Of a stretch of 64,000 bases of DNA, positions 48,453 through 57,923 are shown piece by piece. Both the position numbers and the translations under genes were made by a program. Each line of letters opens with the position of its first letter. Position 1 is the stretch's first letter. Source of the stretch: Piper betle. Its lineage: Eukaryota; Streptophyta; Magnoliopsida; Piperales; Piperaceae. The notes beneath the pieces are model-generated. The model worked only from the letters and a program-made list of their open reading frames with translations, was not told the origin of the DNA and searched no databases. Location of the stretch: assembly GCA_033002965.1 (NCBI GenBank), contig JAURVB010014937.1:62001-126000 (forward strand), read 5' to 3'.

Positions 48453-48966
48453 TGTAAAACCTATGACTCAAGTCAGAGTTTTTTATTAATGAACTAGTCG
48501 GTTCAATCGTCAGTTTGAGTCGAGTGAATTTCATGAACCGCGTGCTAAGCCTAAGTACAGCTATGAGTTATGAGCAATATAGGTCAAGTGTACCTAAGTA
48601 TATAATGATAGCGTTGGAAAGATGATGAGAAATGAGTTATGAGAGTATATAAAAGTATACAATATGTTTTTTTAATGTATCATAGAATTATTTTTATACC
48701 AAATAAGGCATTAGGAAGCTTTATAGGGAAGTTTAGGTGGGTTATTAGTTATAGAATATGTCATTGTGGTGTTATGGTATGTTTTATACATTATAGGATT
48801 TTTTCCTATTTGTCTAGATTTTTTAAAGAATTTATTACGAGTTAGTTATTATTTTTTACTCGAGTCGGAGTTGAGTCAACTTTTATTTATGATATCACCA
48901 CCGACCCATTTCTCACCAACACCACCTCTTGCTGCTGCACCACCGTTGATCGACGCCGCCAGTCAT
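48453..48966 (+). repeat. T1-type LTR fragment, 5' 514 bp only
   Basis: It starts TGTAAAACCTATGACTCAAG and follows the T1 LTR through CGAGTCGGAGTTGAGTCAA to GATCGACGCCGCCAGTC, near the start of the GC-rich block. It is then cut off by another LTR-like start. More diverged than the other T1 copies. Confidence 0.82.
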
Positions 48967-49500
48967 TGTAAAACCCTAGCCTCGGGTTAGGGTTTTTCTT
49001 GATTTTAGTTTTGCCCGATTTGGGTTAGTATCGAGACAATTTGAAAAAGTTCAAGCTAGACCAATTTTTAGAATATGAGCATGGGATCCAGATGACCATA
49101 TGAGCATGTTATGGTGGTTGAGTATGCGTGACATGCATATGATAGCTTGAGGTTAGGGTATAACAACGCATAAGTTATCAGTGTATATGTGAGATATACA
49201 TATGATTTTTATGAGTTAACCAGGATTTTAGGCTTAGATTTAGACCGTTGCAATATTTAATATCCATTTAAAATTTTAAAAGTATCTCATTTGCATGCAG
49301 TTTAGGGATTTCAGACTACCAAATTGCCAGTGTGGGCCCAACTTGATTTAGTCTCAGATTTTTTTTACTTGATCAAGTTGAGCGTTCGAAACCTATTTAG
49401 AATTGTTGCTTCGATTCCCGCCTATTGAATCATTTATAGGATTCGAGTCAATTTTCACTGTGGACCATCTTTATTCGAGCTTTCCATATATATGAGCCTG
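48967..49500 (+). repeat. Possible start of another LTR family
   Basis: TGTAAAACCCTAGCCTCGGG followed by TTAGGGTTTTTC resembles the palindromic LTR start shared by T1 and T2, but downstream sequence matches neither. No end was identified. Weakly supported. Confidence 0.35.
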
Positions 49501-50161
49501 GGGAGGCTGTGCTGCAATTTTCATCTGCCATTGATAACCCATCAACAGTGGAAAACCATTCAAGGAAAAAAATTGGCTGCAGCCGCCCCTGCCATGACAC
49601 CTCTGTTGCAGCCCCTGCTTTGCAGGTTTTGAGCTGGAGCTGTGGCCTGCCGCCTCACCCCCACTGCCCTGCCGCTCACCATGGCTCATCCCCTCCCCAC
49701 CAGCGTTGTCGAGCTCGGCTCCACCGACCTCATCTTCCAGATCTCCAATCTCACTTTGATGCCACCGACGACGCCACCCACTTCAATGTTGCGCCGCCGA
49801 CAAAGCTCACCTACTTCGACAACATGCATTGCCTCCACTCCACCACCGCCCTCATCCTCAATCTCCAGGTCTCCCCCACCCACCCCCTTCTCAAGTTTGT
49901 GCTTTTGTATGATATTTTTGGTAAAATGCAAATTTGATAAATTCCTAAATCTTTCCTGTGTTAAGCTCACCCTTGAGCTTGTCGAGGAAGTGCTATAAAC
50001 CCATCCGTCAAGAACTTGATCGGCTATTTCAAAATCGCTGCAGGTAAAGGTAAGTTTTCTGGTCTATGCTATAATGTAAATGGTTGTGGGGATGCCACAC
50101 AGTTGCGATTTATTATTCAAATTTTTGTAAAAAGGTTTACCCTAAAAACATTAGGTAATCA
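49501..50161 (+). other. GC-rich exon-like stretch, unidentified
   Basis: 49600-49870 is C-rich and codon-like, with several short overlapping frames. One reads FDATDDATHFNVAPPTKLTY, followed by FDNMHCLHSTTALILNLQ before a CAG-GTCTCC donor-like site. Near 50050 a GGTAAAGGTAAGTTT could be another donor. I do not recognise the protein and no single frame spans it. Element B interrupts this locus at 50161; the right flank resumes at 60771. Confidence 0.3.
50157..50161 (+). repeat. Left target site duplication of element B
   Basis: AATCA, identical to 60766-60770. Confidence 0.95.
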
Positions 50162-51775
50162 TGTAAAACCCGTGACTCGAGTCAGAGTTTTACGGGAGTG
50201 AACCAGTCGGTTCAACTGTCGGTTCGAGTCGAGTCAGCTTCATGGACCGCGAGCTGAGTTGAGGCCAGCTGTGAGTTATGAGCGATGAGGGTCATGTATG
50301 CTCAAATGTACGATGATAACGCCTAAAAGATGATGAAAATGGGTTATCAAGTATATGGAGGTATGCAGTATTGATTGTTATTTTTATTTGATCGTAGAAT
50401 AGTTTTAGGGCCGAATAACGCATTAGGACGCGTTGGATTATATTCGGGTGGGTTATTAGTTATAGAACATATCATTTGGATGTTGTTGTGTTCGTTTGAT
50501 TTTACGGGATTTTTCCCAATTTTTTTGGATTTTTTTAGGATTTATTAGGAGATAGTTATTATTATTGACTCGAGTCGGAGTCGAGTCAAGTTTAATTTAC
50601 AAAAATGCCATCACACGCCCCTTCATCTTCCCCGACACCTTACCCTTCCAAACCCTAGCCGCGCCGCCCACGTTCGTCGCCGCCGCCGCTACCGACGCCG
50701 CACTGCCGCCGATCAACGCCGCCCCGCCCCGCCGTGCAGTCGCCGTGCCGCCACGACCCACCCCGGCCACCATCTCGCCGCCACGACGCCGGAATCGCCC
50801 CACGAAACCGCCTCGGTCGTTGCCACTCCGAGCCGGATTCTGCCACCGTCCGGGCCGCGCCGCCGCCGCTGTGGCCCCGACGACCACCCCCTCGCCGTCG
50901 CCGACGTTTCCCCATCCATCCCGACCGCCGTCGAGGCCGGCCGGAGCCCCGATCGGAGCACACCGCCGCCGCCGCCCATTTTCGACGCCGCCGTCGACGG
51001 CCATCGCCGCCTCGGCTACCCTGTTTGACACCACCATTGGACCAAGCTCGTCGAGCTGGTGCCGATAGACCCCCTGATTGCCCCGTCCCAAATCATCGCC
51101 GGAAAACCGTCGGAATCCGCCGGAAAACCGCCGACACTCGCCGGAAAACCGCTGGAACCGCCGGAAAATTGGATTCGTGGGAAATTCGCCGGATCATCCG
51201 CCGAACGCACCTGGTCCAATCTGATCGGACTTCGGACGCCGCTAGGTGCCGAATTCGAGTTTCGAGCCACGAAACGGAAACCCTAGCCGTCGCCGATTTT
51301 CGACGACGCGAGGTATAATTTATTTTAATTTAATTATTTGAAAGTATTGATTATTAGAATTGCATGCTAGGATTGGTGAATTGTATGTTATAATAATATA
51401 TATAAATGTAGATTTGATTAAGGATAAAATATGAAATTTGCTTGATTGAGTGGTGTTAAAAATGGAGGCTAAGAAATAAATTAGGGTAACTAGGTAATGA
51501 TCATGATCTAATGCAAATTAGCCTAAGTAGGCTTGCTAGAATTGATATAGGTTGATGTGTGTTGATTGATGCGTGATTGTGTTGATTGTGTGTGCATGCT
51601 ATAGGATGTGTGATTCATCATGCGGGCGTTAGTTTTTAGCTTGATTGTGTAGGTACGGTGTAGGAGCTCGCCGCCTAGGCGCGTGGACCCGTTTGGAGCT
51701 TCTACCAGGTCCGTTTAGGACTCGTTCTCTGTTTTTACGCTACTCTATTGTGTATTTGATTTATCATGTGCAGGA

Positions 51776-51813
51776 CGAGTTAAGTGGCGTTTTATCGGAT
51801 CCCACTTAACTCG
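51776..51813 (+). promoter_or_regulatory. Conserved 12-bp inverted repeat in LTR U3
   Basis: CGAGTTAAGTGG and CCACTTAACTCG around a 14-nt loop. It is present in all longer T1 and, slightly decayed, T2 LTRs here (about 6883, 14823, 24727, 26810, 29608, 36618, 43987, 59510). It lies about 110 bp upstream of the TATA box. Function unknown. Confidence 0.8.
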
Positions 51814-51921
51814 GGCCATTTAGCCAACAGTTCTTTTTCGGATTAATAACCCTCGAGGATGAGATCCCTCGAGTTTGTTTTCGAACTTCAGATCCAGCTC
51901 AAGTTGCCTTCGGGCCTATTG

Positions 51922-51928
51922 TATAAAT
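51922..51928 (+). promoter_or_regulatory. Putative LTR TATA box
   Basis: TATAAAT within TTGTATAAATCCCAACC. The site recurs in most T1 LTRs (e.g. 7024, 36765, 44132, 59656). A second TA-rich site follows about 20 bp on. Confidence 0.65.
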
Positions 51929-53037
51929 CCCAACCCAGGCCTATATATGTATAGTTTTCGCGTTTTCGGTGAGAGATGGGATGAGGGTTACTTGCGGCCA
52001 CGTCTTCAGATAGGGCGTGTGCCCGGAAGAGCGGGCTCTGGAGCTGGGGAGAACCCACTTCGTTCCCGAAGGATCCGGACAACTCCACCTTTGAGTTCCT
52101 CAAACCCGGAGAAGTGTGGAGGTTTACGGGTACTGCAATGCAGCGCATGTCTAGACTTGTGGTTCAAAGGGTACTGAAGGCGACTGCCTGAGAGTGCTCG
52201 GCCTTTGTGCTCAAGGCCAGGAGTAATATGGAAGGTGCAGAGGGCGGTAAGGAATGAAATTTGATGCGAGAAGCGATAGAGAAATGGCCAAGGTATGAGA
52301 ATGAGAAAGAAAGGGGGACGCTGTCGACCCGAGGGCGACGGCTCGACGGCGACGGCTCCCGTATGTGCCCTGATGAGAGTTCTTGAGGAAGTATATGGTT
52401 TTGATTCAACAGGAGAGTTTGCTCTCCTGTGCCAGATTGATATTAGTTATTTTCCGGGCCGGTAACACTCATTACTGACGGTTTTTCTATATATATGTAG
52501 GTGAGGAATGCGAGCGATGAAAGCTGTCGGGACTGCGGAGGAGCAGCACGGAACCGCGCACACATGTACCTGCCGCGTGTAACGTATGTATAATGATGGT
52601 GTGTTATTGTTATGTAAATGATAATTTTGATGTGTTTGCTTGAATGAATTACTTGTTATGAAACGAACTGATAAATATGAATGAGTAGGGAGCCTTGGAG
52701 TTCAGACTCGGCTCGGGTAAAAACGAATGAGATAATGATTTAATGTCAATGGTAGATTGTTATGTGTTATCGTATTTTCATAAAATAGTATATATTTTCT
52801 TTTGGTTTCTCATTTGTTGTTTTGTCTTATTTTGCTTGTACATCATAGCATGCATGTAGGACTCCGTTAGAACCCAATCGTTCCCATTCATGCATTTCAT
52901 ATTTGCATCTCCATCTTGAGACGCCGAGAGTAGATCCGGGTCGGCTTAACCGAATCTAGTAGATTAACGAACGGTTCGGTCGCCGGTGACATTTCCGGGT
53001 CGGTTCACGGGTGAGCCGAAACGGGGTGTTACAATAG

Positions 53038-53123
53038 TGGTATCAGAGCCAACTCTTGGCATATGTTCTCTGAGAGCCAACTCTTGGCATATGTTCTCTG
53101 ATACCAATAGTGGTATCAGAGCT
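53038..53123 (+). promoter_or_regulatory. Duplicated primer binding site with inverted repeat, element B
   Basis: PBS copy 1, TGGTATCAGAGCC, is at 53038-53050, four bases after the LTR. A 28-bp unit (53045-53072) is repeated exactly at 53073-53100. PBS copy 2, TGGTATCAGAGCT, is at 53111-53123 and is preceded by its nine-base complement CTGATACCA (53098-53106) with a 4-nt loop ATAG. Confidence 0.9.
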
Positions 53124-53292
53124 AACCCTTGGTTGATTAAGATGGTAGATGCATTACAGGTTACATGTGTGCCGAAGCTGCTCCGAGCTGTACCGACAGG
53201 TATTTTTCTGTCTTTATGTTTTTGTTCACAGATTTTCTTACCTAACAGTGGTGTGACAGGGTGAGTAGATTAGAGTAGGGTACACAAACAGG

Positions 53293-54903
53293 ATGGTGAC
53301 ACAGACCCGTCGGACGCAGATCAGGACCCCATCGCCTCCAGTAGTCAAACAGGATAGTCCCGACCATGGTCACAGTGACACAGCTTCCAGATCGACCTAG
53401 GACCACCATGCCACCAGCAGAGACGAGTGTACCGGTATCAGCTAGTCGTTGCACGGAGAGTCATCGCCGAGACAGTCGACGCGACAGTCACCGCAGTGGG
53501 AGTAGTCGACAGGAAAGGGATGCTGCAATAGCTAGGCTAGTTGAGGTTCAGATGCAAATGCAGCAGAATCAGGAGGAATTTAGGAGAGAGCTCAGACAGA
53601 TAGCTCTATCAGTGGCTAGAGCAGAGAAGAGACCAGTCGTGGATGAAGAGGCGCAAGGAGAGCCAGTGGCGCCCATGGGCCCTCCGCCACCGCCTCCTCC
53701 TCCACCGCTGCAACAGGGAGCTACCCCCGCAACAGCTCCTCTGGTTGCCCCACTTCAGGCAAGGATGAGACAGGACGCCAGTGGACCCGCGATAGCAGGT
53801 AGCGGGCAAACCGTAGGGGGAGTGGAGCAGTTGGAGGTGACAGTGTACCAGTTGGTACGGGATCACAGATTCCTCGTTATGAGCAAGCAGAGGGATCAAA
53901 CAGATCTGTAGACGTGAGGAGTTTGGAATTGTGGCAATATGAGAGATTCGTGAAGAATGGCGGACGACCTTTCTTTGGGAAGTTGGATGCTGAGGAGGCA
54001 TTCCTATGGATATCGTCGGCCATAGGAGTGTTTGATAGTATGGCATGCCCCGTAGAACACAGAGTGCGCGTCGTCACAGGAGCATTCCAAGACGAAGTGA
54101 GGATATGGTGGAGTTCGGTGCAGAATTCTGTATTTGCTCATCGCCAGCCTCAGGACATCACTTGGGAGGAATTCAGAGTGGAATTCGATGGAAAGTATTT
54201 TCCACCAGATGTTAGGAGAAGGAAGGAACGAGAGTTCCAGATGTTGAGGCAAGGGCCTATGACAGTAGTACAGTATGAGACGAGGTTTAGAGCGTTGGAG
54301 AGATTTGCACCAGATTTGGTTCCAACCGAAGGAAGAAGAATAGAGCGCTTCTATGAAGGCCTCCATCATGAGATTCGGATGGCATACTTGGATAGGAAGT
54401 TTACTACCCTCGGTGACGTAGTGAGAGCTGCAGGTGAAGCAGAGCGGGTGATAGCTACATGACCACGTCGAGATGTCGACCAGAGGCAGCAACATCCGAG
54501 GCCATATCAGCCAGAGCAGGGGGCACAGCAGAGACGACGTGTAGATGCGCCAGTAGCCATGAGAGCCATGGATGGCCAGGTACAGGGCAGCAGAGCCCCA
54601 TTCTGTCAGAGTTGCCAACGCCATCATTGGGGAGAGTGCAGAGCAAGCAGAAATGTATGCTACAACTGCGGTCAGCCAGGGCACCGAGCTGCAGAGTGCA
54701 GAGTAGGCACTAGGGTTTGTTACAACTGCAGTCAGCCAGGACACAGGGCCGCAGAGTGCAGAGGAGGCACTAGGGCCTATTACAGTTGCGGTCAACTGGG
54801 ACATAGGGCTGCAACGTGTCCGACTAGCCAGAGCCAGCAGTTGACACTCCCAGCGCCTCAGCAGAGACTTGCACTTCCAGCTCCCCAACAGCAGTCACAG
54901 TAG
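53293..54903 (+). pseudogene. gag of element B (broken)
   Basis: ATG at 53293, homologous to 38131 in A. An extra A near 53390 shifts the frame; the frame then runs from 53366 (used region) to TAG at 53909-53911. The core continues in another frame from about 53900 (SLELWQYERFVKNGGRPFFG to EEFRVEFDGKYFPP) until TGA at 54460-54462 (CGA in A). The C-terminal part holds a CQSC-like partial knuckle and three 60-bp repeats, each encoding a CX2CX4HX4C knuckle (from 54658, 54718 and 54778). The first Cys of the third is Tyr in B. The frame ends at TAG 54901-54903. Confidence 0.87.
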
Positions 54904-57859
54904 AGTGGACCAGGGAAACAACCGAGTATAGAAGAGATTCCAGTGGTCGGCGAATTTACAGATGTATTTCCTGAGGAGATTACTAGATTGCCGCCAGACA
55001 GAGAGGTGGATCTTGCCATCGAGTTGATGCCTGGCACAGCCCCAATTTCGAGAGCTCCGTATAGGATGGCACCTCTGGAGCTCAAGGAACTGAAGGAACA
55101 GCTACAGACACTGTTGGACCAAGGATTCATCAGACCGAGCGTTTCCCCTTGGGGCGCACCAGTGCTATTTGTGAGGAAGAAGGATGGAAGCATGCGGTTA
55201 TGCATAGATTATAGGATGCTAAACCATGCAACGGTTAAGAACAGATACCCTCTTCCTCGTATTGATGATTTATTTGACCAGTTGAGCTTAGCAGTTGTCT
55301 TTTCGAAGATTGATTTGAGATCAGGATACTACCAACTGAGGATTAGAGCAGAAGACATCCCGAAGACTGCGTTCAGGACGAGATATGGACACTACGAGTT
55401 TCTGGTCATGCCGTTTGGATTGACCAATGCTCCAGCAACATTTATGGACTTGATGAACAGAGTGTTCAATCAGTACTTGGACCAGTTTGTGATCGTCTTT
55501 GTGGATGACATACTGGTATATTCTTCATCTAAGGAAGAACATGTGCAACACCTGAGGATTGTGTTGCAAACACTGAGAGAGCATAGGTTGTATGGGAAAT
55601 TTTCGAAGTGCAGTTTCTGGTTGTCAGAGGTGAATTTTCTTGGCCACATCATCTCAGCATCAGGCATCTCAGTGGATCCAGCTAAGATAGAGGCAGTAGT
55701 GCAGTGGGAACAACCGAAGACACCTACGGAGGTTCGGAGTTTTCTGGGATTGGCTGGATACTACAGACGGTTCATTCAGGACTTCTCTTCCATAGCAGCC
55801 CCTCTGACGCGACTGACTAGGAAAGAGGAACGGTTCATATGGACAGACGAATGTGAGCGGAGTTTCAAGATGCTAAAGGAGAGGTTGACTTCGGCGCCTA
55901 TCCTTGCATTGCCTGAGGGACATGAGGATTTTGTAGTGTATACTGATGCCTCAGGGATTGGCTTAGGTTGTGTTTTGATGCAGAAGGATAAGGTTATTGC
56001 TTATGCATCTCGTCAGCTCAAGGTGCATGAGCGTAACTATCCTACTCATGACCTAGAGCTTGCTGCAGTCATATTCGCTCTCAGAATATGGAGGCACTAT
56101 CTATATGGGACATCTTTCAGACTTCTAACTGATCACCAGAGTCTGAAATATATCTTCACGCAGAAGGATCTGAATAGCAGACAGAGGAGATGGTTGGAGA
56201 TGTTAGCTGATTACGAGGTCGACATAGCATACCATGAGGGCAAGGCGAATGTGGTAGCCGATGCATTGAGCAGGAAGCCAGGATTCTTGTACACCGCAGG
56301 ATTAGCAGCATTGTCAGTGACCGAGCACACTACGAGCCAGAGACAGTTAGTTGGGATGATGGCGTGACTTACGATTCAGCCAAGCGTGCTTGAGCAGATC
56401 CGGATTGCACAGGAGGCAGATCCGCAGTTGAAGCAGTGGTTGGAACACGGAACACATCAGGAATTGGCCAGGGATACAGACGGATTAGTCAGATTGAGAG
56501 GCCGACTATTCGTGCCTAATGTTCCAGAGTGTCCCGGACTTCGAAGTACTATTCTTCACGAAGCTCACACGTCGAGATGCTCAGTACACCCAGGTGGAGT
56601 GAAGATGTACCACGATGTCCGACGAACCTATTGGTGGCCAGGAATGAAGAGAGAAGTATATGATATAGTGGCTAGATGTTTGGTATGCCAACAAGTGAAA
56701 GCCGAGCACATACGTCCAGGTGGAATGCTACAACCGTTGGAAACCCCAGAGTGGAAGTGGGAGAGTATAGCTTACGACTTTGTAGTTGGTTTACCTAAGA
56801 CCCGCCAACAAAAGGATGCGATATGGGTCATAGTGGATCGACTTACAAAGAGCGTACACTTCATACCGATCAGGATGGATTACCCACTGACCACATTGGC
56901 TACGCTGTACAGAGATCAGATAGTCAGGTTACACGGCGTACCACGGGAGATCATATCAGACAGGGATCCGAGGTTCACATCGCGATTTTGGAAGGCTTTT
57001 CAGGTAGCTATGGGCACAGAATCGAGATTCAACACAGCTTTCCATCCTCAAACAGATGGACAGACGGAAAGAACCATACAGACCCTGGAAGACTTGCTTC
57101 GCGCATGTATCCTGGATTTCGGAGGGAGTTGGGAAGAACACCTACCTCTGGTGGAATTCTCCTACAATAACAGCTATCAGGCCACAATTGGAATGGCACC
57201 GTTCGAAGCACTTGTACGGTAGACCATGTAGATCCCCAGTGTGTTGGGTGCAGGGCAGCGAACCAGTAGTAGTTGGGCTAGAAATGATCCAGCAGACACA
57301 AGAGGTGGTAATGAGGATTAGAAGAAGAATGAGGTTAGCTCAAGATAGACAAAAGAGTTACGCAGATCAGCGCAGACGTGAGGTTCATTTCGCGTTAGGA
57401 GATCACGTTCTCCTGAAGGTCTCTCCAACTAAGAGAAACACGAGATTCGGGACGCGAGGGAAACTCAGTCCGCGCTATATTGGACCCTTTGACGTGATTG
57501 AGCGCATTGGACCAGTGGCATATAGGCTAGCATTGCCTCCTCACCTATCAGCTGTGCATGATGTCTTCCACATGTCAATGTTGAAGAAGTATCACCCTGA
57601 CAACTCTCATGTTGTCAGCTTCAAAGAGGTAGAGCTGCAACCGGACCTGACGTACCCAGAGGATGCAGTCCAAATCGTGGACCGAAGAGTGAAGATTCTC
57701 CGAAGAAAGGAAGTTCCCCTAGTACGAGTGCAATGGACCCGATGAGGAGTTGAAGAAGCTACGTGGGAACGAGAAGATGAGATGAGGAAGCGATACCCAG
57801 AGTTGTTCGAGCAACCAGCATCACAACCAGATACTACGCCAACACGTACATTTAGATGA
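54904..57859 (+). pseudogene. pol of element B: RT, RNase H, integrase, chromodomain; no protease
   Basis: Same frame as the knuckles, after the UAG. The RT (about 55030-55600) has [30 protein letters not shown] and [10 protein letters not shown]. RNase H (about 55850-56275) has [29 protein letters not shown] and [12 protein letters not shown] at 56365-56367 (CGA in A) ends a 474-codon frame. Integrase (56386-57222) has the HHCC finger with CLVCQQVK, then catalytic positions in IVDRLTKSVHFIP, ISDRDPRF and [12 protein letters not shown] one-base insertion near 57211 shifts the frame. The chromodomain region follows with TGA at 57743-57745 (CGA in A). The final stop is 57857-57859. RT and RNase H catalytic residues are intact; the protease that should precede RT is missing. 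Confidence 0.92.
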
Positions 57860-57910
57860 GGAACATGGTTGAAACTTCCTTAGCTAAAATTTCGAGGACG
57901 AAATTTTTCT

Positions 57911-57922
57911 AAGGAGGGAAGG
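57911..57922 (+). promoter_or_regulatory. Polypurine tract of element B
   Basis: AAGGAGGGAAGG directly before the 3' LTR. Confidence 0.92.
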
Positions 57923-57923
57923 T

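Larger units (their letters stand above)
50162..53033 (+). repeat. 5' LTR of element B
   Basis: 2872 bp, TGTAAAACCCGTG to GGGGTGTTACA. In order: a palindromic terminus (50163-50193), an inverted repeat TTGACTCGA/TCGAGTCAA (50565-50589), a GC-rich CpG-dense block (50590-51310) ending in a short GCCGGAAAACC-type array (51095-51175), an AT-rich part beginning at a GAGGTATAATT donor-like boundary, a 12-bp-stem hairpin (51776-51813) and a TATA box (51922). From the presumed start site near 51950, U3 is about 1.8 kb and R-U5 about 1.1 kb. Confidence 0.94.
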
